This document shows, one piece after another, positions 55,901-64,000 of a stretch of DNA of 64,000 nt. Position 1 is the first letter of the stretch. Each line of letters begins with the position of its first letter. The stretch lies in the NCBI RefSeq assembly GCF_019320115.1, contig NC_089598.1:26579491-26643490 (forward strand), read 5' to 3'. Below the pieces are notes generated by a model. The model searched no databases, was not told the origin of the DNA, and saw nothing but the letters and a program-made list of their open reading frames with translations. Source of the DNA: Miscanthus floridulus. Its lineage: Eukaryota; Streptophyta; Magnoliopsida; Poales; Poaceae. The position numbers and the translations under genes were made by a program.

Positions 55901-56086
55901 ATCGACGTTGACCTCCCAGCCATTAGTGATGGCTATGTCCTGCCTGATGATGATGAGGAGGCCGATGCGGTGGTCACAAAGCTGATGGAGGTGGCGGAAG
56001 GCCCTAGCACGGCGCTGGCAACGTTGTTCGAAGAGGAGGTGGTCCCTCCCCTGCTGTCTGCCGATGCTGGAGGCCCTGAGCCTTGA
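52931..56086 (+). pseudogene. Tat antisense ORF, five exons, putative gypsy-type domain plus coiled coil
   Basis: Plus strand, opposite to gag-pol. Exons: 52931-53848, 53934-54828, 54910-55338, 55408-55566, 55644-56086, with GT donors (GCTG|GTAAGT, CCAG|GTTCGC, AGG|GTGAGT) and AG acceptors. Exon 1 carries the 'putative gypsy type transposon' domain (PF04195-like): SFHKHGLAVSADRFMQALPH, YYSVELYNFNPNSIA, VCEGYLGI, WFYLCNDDGGLPPY. Exons 3-5 are Glu/Ala/Lys-rich with heptad-like patterns (VARVKELEEELTHIAGDRDA), likely coiled coil; exon 5 ends YIDVDLPAISDGYVLPDDDE and DAGGPEP. Stops near 53225, 53279, 53417, 53564, 54966, 55319 and 55488, and frame changes in exon 2, break it. Function in this lineage is unknown. 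Confidence 0.8.
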
Positions 56087-56653
56087 CCTGGGCCCAAAAG
56101 GCCATGTAAATAGAATAGGGATTAACTTTGTATCATGACGCTTGTGGCCGTCGAGGCCTCTTTTTAAAGTACTCGTGTTTCTTAGTCATTTTTCTTGTGT
56201 TTTCGAGCCTCTGTCCTTTGTTGTCTCTGATCAGATTTCTTTTGCAAAAAACCTCCTTGGATCCTAAGCCGTCCCTTGGGCGAAAGGTGGTGAGGGAGTG
56301 CCATAGCCCGGGGCGTAGGCCGTCTCGTGACTCTACCGGCCTTTTGTCCCTGGAATAGACCTTTCGGTCCTTGGGTTTTTTTACAACCGATTCGTCAGAG
56401 CGTGCTAGAGAGTTTGGCGTAGGAATTTTTTCGAAAAATGACTAAAAAATGGTGCGTGGGACTTAAGGGGGGAGTCCCCTATCTAGCCATCAAGGGAGGC
56501 CCAGTTCTGTAGAGGTAGAGCTGAGTCTCTCTTACAGTGCTATCGTATTGCCGAGACCCGCGATGAGTTCGGGGGGTTTCTCGAATAATTAAAACAACTA
56601 AAGAATGCTTCTTAATTGTATTTCAAGAAACAAAGTAAACAATGCTTGGAAAT
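56087..56653. other. Spacer between antisense gene and pol
   Basis: The two genes converge here with their 3' ends 567 bp apart. No ORF supported; it probably holds both 3' ends. Confidence 0.5.
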
Positions 56654-59600
56654 TTAAGGGTAAAAGCGACGTAGCTGTTCTGTGTTCCAAGCGTTGGTGA
56701 GGATTTCACCCTTCTCATTGGCTAGCTTGTAGGTCCCGGGCTTCAGCACTTGGGCGACGATGTATGGTCCTTCCCATGGTGGGGTTAGCTTGTGGCGGCT
56801 CTTGTTGCTCTGTCTTAGCCTCAACACCAGGTCGCCTACCTTCAAGTCTTGGCTTCGAATGCGCTGGGCTTGATAGCGCCGTAAGACTTGCTGGTACTTG
56901 GCCGAATGCAGCAGCGCAACGTCTCGGGCTTCCTCTAGTTGGTCGAAGGCGTCCTCGCGGGTGGTGCGGTTGCTTTGCTCGTTGTAGGCCTGTAGCCTCG
57001 GGGAACCATATTCCAAATCAGTGGGGAGGATAGCCTCGGCTCCATAGACTAGGAAGAAAGGTGTAAACCCCGTGGCTCGGCTTGGTGTGTTTCTCAGGCT
57101 CTAGATGACCGACAGGAGTTCGGCGAGCCATTTCTTGCCAAACTTCTTCAATCGGTTGTAAATTCTTGGCTTGAGGCCTTATAGGATCATGCCGTTGGCA
57201 CATTCTACTTGGCCATTTGTCCTTGGGTGTCCTATGGCCGACCAGGCCACACGGATGTGGTGGTCATCGCAGAATGTCAAGAATTTTTTGTCGGTGAACT
57301 GTGTCCCGTTGTCGGTGATGATGGTATTCGGGACCCCGAACCTGTGGATGATGTCGTTGAAGAATAGCACTACTTGCTCGGATTTGATTTGATTAATCAG
57401 ATGAGCCTCGATCCATTTGGAGAACTTATCTATTGCTACCAAAAGATGGGTGTAGCCCCCGGGGGCCTTCTACAGAGGCCCGACCATGTCGAGCCCCCAT
57501 ACGGCGAATGGCCATGTGATGGGGATGGTTTGGAGGGCTTGGGCCGGGAGGTGCGTCTGCCGCGCATAGTACTGGCATCCCTCGCAGGAACGTACTAACT
57601 TGGTGGCGTCGGCAACCGCCGTCGGCCAGTAGAACCCTTGGCGGAAGGTATTTCCGACGAGCGTCCGAGGCGCCGCATGGTGCCCACAGGCCCCTGCGTG
57701 CAAGTCCCAAAGTAGGGCTTGGCCTGCCTTGGTGGTGATGCATCATTGGAGGACACCAGAGGGACTTCGCCTATACAATTCACCATTGCAGAGGACATAA
57801 GTTTTGGCTTGTTGCGCAAGCCGTCGGGCTTTGGTCTTGTCACTAGGAAGCTCTCCCTGAGCGAGCCAATCAAGGAACAGGACTCGTCAGTCCGTGTCCT
57901 GGTCAGTCTGGGGAGGCCCGGTGTCGACTTCCATGACCTCGGGCTCGACCGAAGGAGTCTCGGCGGTAGAGGGGGCGTCGAGCCCCGCGGCGGGTTCGGC
58001 CGATGGGCCCTCTTCCACTGCCGAGGCATAGTCAATGGAAGACTTGTGGAGGTCCCTAGCAAAGACATTCGGGGGGACTAGGGCCCGTGCCGAGGCCATC
58101 TTTTCCAGTTTGTCCGCGGCCTCGTTATATTTCCACGCGATGTGGTTGAGTTCGAGACCGTCGAACTTGTCTTCTAGGCAACGTACCAACTTGCAGTACG
58201 CCTCCATTTTGGGGTCGATGCAGTTTGACTCCTTCATGACTTGATCAACGACGAGCTGTGAGTCGCCCCAGATGTCAAGACGCCGTACTCCAAGTTCGAT
58301 GGCAATCTGCAAGCCATTGACGAGGGCTTCATACTCAGCTACGTTGTTGGAGGCGGCGAAGTGGAGCCAAACCATGTAGCGCATATGTACTCCGAGGGGC
58401 AAGATGAAGAGCAGACCCACACCTGCCCCGGTCTTCATCTGGGACCCGTCGAAGTACATGGTCCAGCACTCCGTCTAAATTTGAGCAGGTGGCAGTTGGG
58501 TGTCGGTCCACTCAGCCACAAAATCAGCCAAGACCTAGGATTTTTTTGCTTTTCGAGGCGCAAAGGTTAGGGCTTCCCCCATGAGTTCGACGGCCCACTT
58601 GGCTATCCTACCCGAGGCCACCCGGTTATGGATTATCTCTCCTAAAGGGAAAGACGATACCACAGTCACCGGGTGGGACTCGAAGTAGTGGCGTAGCTTT
58701 CGTCGAGCCAAGACTACGGCGTAGATCAGCTTTTGGATGTGGGGGTAGCGTGTTTTGGTCTCAGAGAGCACTTTGCTGATGAAGTAAACAGGTCGTTGGA
58801 CGGGCAGAGCGTGCCCTTCTTCCTGCCTCTCCACTACCACAGTCGCGCTGACTACTTGGGTCGTTGCGGCAACGTAGAGTAAGAGGGCCTCGTCCCTAGC
58901 TAGCGGTACCAGGACGAGAGGATTGGTGAGCAGCGCTTTGAGCTTGGCGAGGGCCTCTTCGGCCTCGGGGGTCCAAGAAAAGCGTTCGGATTTTCTCAAG
59001 AGGCGGTATAGAGGTAAGCCTTTTTCGCCAAGGCGCAAGATGAAGTGGCTCAGGGCCACAAGGCATCCCATGACCTTCTGTACTCCCTTGAGGTCTCGGA
59101 TTGGTCCCATACTAGTCATGGCCGAGACCTTCTCTGGGTTGGCCTCGATGCCGCGTTCCGAGACTATGAATCCTAAGAGCATGCCTTGGGGGACCCCGAA
59201 CACACACTTCTCGGGGTTGAGCTTGATGCCCTTCTCTCTAAGGCATTTGAAGGCTATCTTCAAGTCATCGATGAGATCCCTAGCCTTTCTGGACTTGACC
59301 ACGATGTCGTCCACATAGGCCTCGACGGTTCGCTCGATGTGGTCGCCAAAGACCTGGGTCATGCACCGCTGGTACATGGCCCCTATGTTTCTGAGGCCGA
59401 AAGGCATAGTCACGTAGCAGTACATGCCGAATGGGGTGATGAAAGAAGTCACGAGCTGGTCGGACTCTTTCATCTTGATTTGATGGTAACCAGAATATGC
59501 ATCTAGGAAAGATAGGGTCTCGCACCCCGCAGTGGAGTCAACGATTTGATCGATTCGAGGTAATGGGAAGGGGACTTTTGGATAGGCTTTATTCAAACCG

Positions 59601-62600
59601 GTGTAGTCTACACACATCCTCCATTTCCCATTTTTTTTCTTAACTAACACAGGGTTAGCCAACCACTCTAGATGGGATACTTCCTTGATGAACTCGGCCG
59701 CCAAGAGTTTCTGCACCTCCTCGCCGATGGTCCTACACTTTTCCTCGTCGAATCAGCATAGGTGTTGCTTCACTGGTCTGGAGCTGGCCCGGATGTCCAA
59801 GGCGTGCTTGGCGACCTCTCTCGGTTTGCCTAGCATGTCCGAGGGACTCCATGCGAACATATCGGTATTCGCATGGAGAAAGTCGACGAGCATGGCTTCC
59901 TATTTGATGTCGAGGGTGGCGCTGATCCTCAGTGCCCGGTCGTCGGGGTAGGCGGGGTCGACTGGGATGAGCTTGATGGCCTCCGCGGGCTCAAATGTCC
60001 CCGCACGACGCTTGGAGTCAGGCGCCTCGCCACCGAGTCGGTCGAGGTTGGCGATGAGGGTCTCGGCCTCCACGAGAGCCTCGGCGTACTCGATGCACTC
60101 GACGTCGCAGTCGTATGCATGTTCGTACGTGGACTCAATCGTGATGATGCCGTTGGGACCCGACATCTTGAGCTTGAGGTAGGTGTAGTGGGGGACTGCC
60201 ATGAACTTGGCGTAGCACGGCCACCCCAGGATGGCATGGTAGGTTCCCCTGAATCCGACCACCTCGAAGGTAAGGACCTCCTTGCGGTAGTTGGAGGGGT
60301 GCCGAAGCAGACGGGAAGGTCGATGCGCCCGAGGGGTCGTGTGCGTTTCCCCAGCATGATGCCATGGAAAGGCGTGGCGTCACCCCGGAGCCACGACCGG
60401 TCGATCTCTAGGAGCTCCAGGGTGCTGGCGTAGAGGATGTTGAGGCTGCTGCCTCCGTCCATCAATACCTTGGTGAGTCGGGTGTTGCCGACGATCGGGT
60501 CAACAATGAGTGGGTACTGCTCGGGATTTGGGACATGGTTGGGGTGATCATCTCGATCAAAGGTGATCGCCTCTCGAGACCAGTCGAGGTATCGGGGAGT
60601 GGCAACCTTGACCGAGAAGACCTCTCGGCGTTCCTTCTTTTGCTGGCGTGCCGTAAGGCACGCCGAGGGTCCGCCAAAGATCATGAAGGCGTTGTGCACC
60701 TCGAGGAACCTGTCATCCTTGTCATCGTCCCGGTTGCTAGTGCCTTTTGGCTTGGCATCATCGTCGGGGAGCTCGAGCTTGGCGTAGTAACGCCAGAGCA
60801 TGGAACAATCCTCGAGGGCGTGCTTTATCGGGCCCTGGTGGTAAGGGCAGGGTTTCCTAAGCATGTCATCGAAGGGCCTGGGGCCCCTAGGGCCCCGGGG
60901 ATTCTTGCGCTCTGCGACTGCGACTAGATCAGCCTCGAGGACATCCTGCTTCCCCTGGCAACCCTTTTTCTTTCTCTTGGGGAGGTGGGGAGCCGAGGCC
61001 TCGGGGGCCTCGTCCCTCCGCTTCCCTTTGGCATCGCTGTCGGGGAAGATGGCCCCAATAGCCTCTTTGCCCGAGGCGAAGTTGGTGGCGATGTCGAGGA
61101 GCGCGGCAGCCGAGCGCGGCACGTTCTGGCCTAACTCTCGGACCAAGTCTCGGCAGGTGGTGCCGGAGAGGAAAGCCTGGATGATTTCCGAGTCGCCGAT
61201 GCTGGGCAACTCGGTGCACTATTTGGAGAAGCGCCGGATGAAGTTCTGGAGAGACTCGTCCGATTTCTGGCGATAGCTCTTAAGGTCCTAGGAGTTTCTA
61301 GGGCGTACGTATGTGCCCTGGAAATTCCTGATGAAGATCCTAACCAAGTCACGCCAGTCGTGGATCTGTGAGGGAGGAAGGTGCTCGAGCTAGGCTCGCG
61401 CCGAGTCTAACAAGAGCAAGGGGAGGTTGCGGATGATGAGCAGGTCATCGTCCACGCCACCTAGCTGACAAGCCAGGCGGTAATCGGCAAGCCAGAGTTT
61501 AGGATTGGTCTCGCCGCTATACTTCGTGAGGTTGGCTGGTTGCCAAAACCGGGCCAGGAAATGAGCAGCGTAGATGGCTCTGCTGAAGACTCGAGGGCTA
61601 AGCGGTTCAGGAGAAGGGCTGTGGTCCTCCTTGCTGTCATAACGGCCACCTCGATGTGGATGGTAGCCCCGGGTGGGCCCCTCATTGTCGTGGCGTCGTC
61701 GCCTGCTGACCACCTCATGGTCTCCCTGCACCTCGTGTTGGTTGCCAAGGTGGTCAAGCAGCAAGGGGACCATGTGGGCTATTGGTGCCCGAGCGGGCTC
61801 GGGACGAACCGAGGCTTCCCTATCCAGCCGAGGCAGTGCTGCGGGAAGGTCCAAGGCGCCCCCACGCTGTCGGGAGGCGGAACTCTCGGCTTGCTGCACC
61901 GTGGCAGTCTCGAGAAGACCTCAGAGCTCGCCGCAGACCCATCGCCCCTCCGTGGTAGAGGGCTCGGGCATCGCACGGATTAGCATCACCACAGCCACGA
62001 CGTTCTGGCTAGCGCGATTGAAGATTGGGGGTTGCTCACTCCCCTCGTCGTCGTGGATGCGGTGGTACACATCGCGGGCCCTCCGTTGGGCTCCTCCGCC
62101 ATCGCCGCGACCTCGTTGCTCCTGTTCGAGAGTGTCTCGAAGCTGCTGCAGGAGGAGTCGGTCTTGTTCAACCTTGGCCTGGAGCTCACGAAGCTGTTCC
62201 AGGTCCGAGCGTTGAGATTGTGCGGGGGCAAGGTTCCCGCTCCACGCTGCCGGTGGGACAACGCGCGGAGGTGTGGCGGTGTCCGCTCCCTGGCGAAGCG
62301 GGGACCGAGTGCCTGCACCCTCGTCCTCCTCACCCGCCCTTGGCATCCCGAGCCCAACGTGGAAACACTCACAAGTGGGGTCGTAGGTGCCCTCGTCGTT
62401 GGAGTCGGAGTAGCCGAAGCAGTAGTCGCTTGCGGCCAAGAAGCGGCGCATGGCTTCAGGGTCATGGAGTTCGGAGAAATCCGCTCTGGCCCATGCCTCG
62501 TCCTCCTTCGAGGAGTCAGCGTGGGTGTGGGTCGATGCGATGGTGTCGAAGTCGAGGACGAAGCGCTGGCGGCGTCCTGAGGGATCCGCGTGAGCGGAAG

Positions 62601-62751
62601 TGTAGGCGTAAGCGTAGGAGGCAGTGGCATTTCTCAACCCGAAGGGGTATGGGGATGGTGCCATCGCCGGGCTCTGATCCACCGGAGTTGGCTCCTTAGG
62701 GAGTGGTGGAGCGGAGCTTGACGACGGGGCGTCGCCGCACGCCACCGGCAT
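56654..62751 (-). pseudogene. Tat gag-pol polyprotein, decayed
   Basis: From right: gag 62751-about 60700 (FLARFWQPANLTKYSGETNP, TELPSIGDSEIIQAFLSGT, PCPYHQGPIKHALEDC); protease with VLMDGGSSLNILYAS (about 60460); RT 59716-58900 (KNGKWRMCVDYTGLNKAYPK, MPFGLRNIGAMYQRCM, AYVDDIVVKS); RNase H 58900-58550; second RNase H 58459-58000 (YFDGSQMKTGAGVG, ASNNVAEYEALVNGLQIAI, WGDSQLVVDQVMKES); integrase 57720-56900 (CEGCQYYARQTHLPAQ, WGLDMVGPL, TIITDNGTQFTDKKF, GHPRTNGQVECANG); C-terminus PPWEGPYIVAQVLKPGTYKL. Gag and pol differ by one frame from a loss near 60298. Stops occur near 61389, 61289, 61220, 59880, 59753, 58536, 58478, 57885, 57741, 57468, 57181 and 57103. Confidence 0.93.
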
Positions 62752-63119
62752 TTTTCCCTTGTCCAGGCTCAGGCTAGACAGGTCCCCAACCAGGGACCTT
62801 GTGCCAACAGCTGGTCATGGGATACCGGCGGAGAGCGGAGTGTTGCCCTGAGTTCCCGTGGCATCGAGGTGACCCTGCTTGCGTCGTGCCTAGCGAGCGT
62901 GGCGAGAGCGGCCGCCCGGGCACCACCTGCGCCTGGGCTGTGGGTGCATGACATCGTCATCGGTCAGTGGAGCTCGGGGCGTGAGGAGTACCATGTCATA
63001 CTCATGCCCTAGAGACATGAATTCTAGGCTCCCAAACCAGATCACCGTGCCGAGACGCAGCGGTCGTACGGGGTCTGCCATCTGGAACTTGTTGGGATGA
63101 CGGAGCTGACACGCAGAGG
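62752..63119 (-). other. Tat leader with probable original gag start
   Basis: ATG at 63081 opens MADPVRPLRLGTVIWFGSLE and HEYDMVLLTPRAPLTDDDVM in the same frame as gag, then stops at about 62890 (CGC-TAG). A further stop-containing stretch leads to ATG 62751. The true gag may begin at 63081 and be interrupted. Confidence 0.6.
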
Positions 63120-63139
63120 CCCCTACCTAGCGCGCCAAC
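63120..63139 (-). promoter_or_regulatory. Primer binding site of the Tat element
   Basis: On the minus strand GTTGGCGCGCTAGGTAGGGG directly follows the 5' LTR. Many grass Tat/Ty3 elements start their internal region with a TTGGCGC-type site. The tRNA is not assigned. Confidence 0.7.
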
Positions 63140-64000
63140 TATCGGTGTTTTGGACCGGTGAGCCCTCAACCAACTAGTAAATTTGTACTGCGTGTTCCCA
63201 ATCCCGGATGATGATGCAAAAAGACACAAGGTTTATACTGGTTCGGGTAATGGGTACCCTACGTCTAGTTTGAGAATTCGATCTTGTATTCCTTGCACCG
63301 AAATGCTCGTAGTAGGGGGTTACAAGCAGGGCGAGAGAGGGGGCTTAGTCCCAGGTCTCTTCGTAGCGTGGCGTGGATTGCTTGAGATGTTGATCTCAAG
63401 CCGTGGGGGAGCTCGGGTGTTCGTCCATGCGTTTATGCGTGAGTTCGTTGCGTGAACCTAGGTCTAATCGCCTATGTCCGATCCTCTCTCTAGAAATGGC
63501 CCAGGTCCCTCCCTTTTATAGTTGAAGGGGGGACGAGGGTAATACATTCGCTAGATACACGACGTCATGCGGACGGAGGTGGCATGTCCGAGCCTTGTAG
63601 CATGTTCCTGTGGCGGCGTGGTCGATGGAGTGGTCCGTCCTTGAAGTACTGGGGCGACGCGCCGGTCACATCCGACCCTGTGCGTCGTGAGAGCTCTAGT
63701 GTTATCTCAAAGCGGGCGCAGCAGTCGGCGTGCTGGTCACTGCGTGTTGACGGCGCAAGAGGCCGAGGCTTAGTTGGTGCCGAGGCCGAGCCATCGTGGG
63801 AGGCTCGGCAGACGTGAATCCTGCGGTTGCCGAGACCCTACAGTAGATTGCCGAGGCTTAGAGAGAGCGGTTGGGCTTGTATGCTGATTCCAAGGCTATG
63901 GTGACCCGAACTTGACTCCCCATGCCGCGTTGTTCCTAGGGCAGGGATTAGGTGGCACAGTGTAGTTCATGCGCTGATCGTGGGCACAGCACCAGCGCAC
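63140..64000 (-). repeat. 5' LTR, incomplete at window edge
   Basis: Begins TATCGGTGTTTTGG (TG changed to TA) and matches the 3' LTR for 338 bp, then continues for more than 500 bp absent from that LTR. It contains the element's promoter. The far end lies beyond 64000. Confidence 0.88.
63511..63521 (-). promoter_or_regulatory. TATA box of the Tat element
   Basis: CTATAAAAGGG on the minus strand, inside the 5' LTR and about 380 bp before its end, positioned to start the genomic RNA. Confidence 0.75.

Larger units (their letters stand above)
50156..64000 (-). mobile_element. Tat-lineage Ty3/gypsy LTR retrotransposon, right end cut by window
   Basis: Minus-strand element. Read from right to left: 5' LTR (63140 onwards), primer binding site, gag-pol with two RNase H domains, an antisense ORF on the plus strand, polypurine tract, 3' LTR (50156-50694). 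The second RNase H and the antisense gene are hallmarks of the Tat lineage (Grande, Retand, RIRE2 relatives). All ORFs carry stops, so it is defective. Confidence 0.93.

Noticed and set aside
1..64000. CRISPR arrays, tRNA or rRNA genes
   Set aside because: No regular short repeats with unique spacers and no tRNA or rRNA signatures were seen; the tandem repeats present are transposon- or exon-derived.

Overview
The window looks like nuclear DNA of a grass, most probably a panicoid/andropogonoid relative of Sorghum, Miscanthus, Saccharum or maize. This is inferred from the repeat families (SIRE/Opie-like Ty1-copia, Tat-lineage Ty3 with an antisense gene, TNP2-type CACTA with TTTAGTCCCGGTTGG palindromes, Stowaway- and Tourist-like MITEs, Helitron-like ends), from GC-rich exons beside AT-rich introns, and from remains of a TDR-like bHLH gene. 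No bacterial or organellar genes were seen. At least two thirds of the window is transposon sequence.

Layout. 1-1650: 3' part of a Ty1-copia element plus one LTR. 1924-7065: MITEs, one weakly supported three-exon gene model (3200-5324) and a 157-bp tandem duplication. 7332-10261 (minus): the only intact-looking host gene, six exons and 581 residues with consistent phases; the family is not recognised and its first exon holds an in-frame coding minisatellite. 10454-12912: a 5'-truncated L1-type LINE with a 19-bp target duplication, landed about 190 bp upstream of that gene. 14043-26702: a SIRE-type copia element caught in a segmental duplication; one copy of the locus carries the full-length element, the other a solo LTR, and both use the target site GCGGT. 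27131-28660: LTR-like and inverted copia fragments. 28995-34776: mostly non-coding DNA with MITEs, tandem repeats and two tandem Helitron-like 3' ends.

36099-48899 is a complete 12.8-kb CACTA transposon with TGG target duplications. It carries a GRF zinc-finger ORF, a TNP2 transposase, a TnpA-like protein and a Ulp1-like protease ORF, all broken by stops or frameshifts. It sits inside an exon of a TDR-like bHLH pseudogene: the right flank (48900-48988) and left flank (35790-36098) join in frame when the transposon and one TGG are removed.

50156-64000 is a Tat-lineage Ty3/gypsy element on the minus strand. It has gag-pol with RT, RNase H, a second RNase H and integrase, and an antisense, intron-containing ORF on the plus strand between pol and the 3' LTR. 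The 5' LTR runs off the window. The two LTRs differ: the 3' LTR has lost the promoter segment.

Almost every mobile element here is decayed. Mechanistically, the most informative structures are the full-length/solo-LTR duplication, the CACTA-split bHLH gene, the tandem Helitron-like ends and the unrecognised minus-strand gene with a modular repeat exon.
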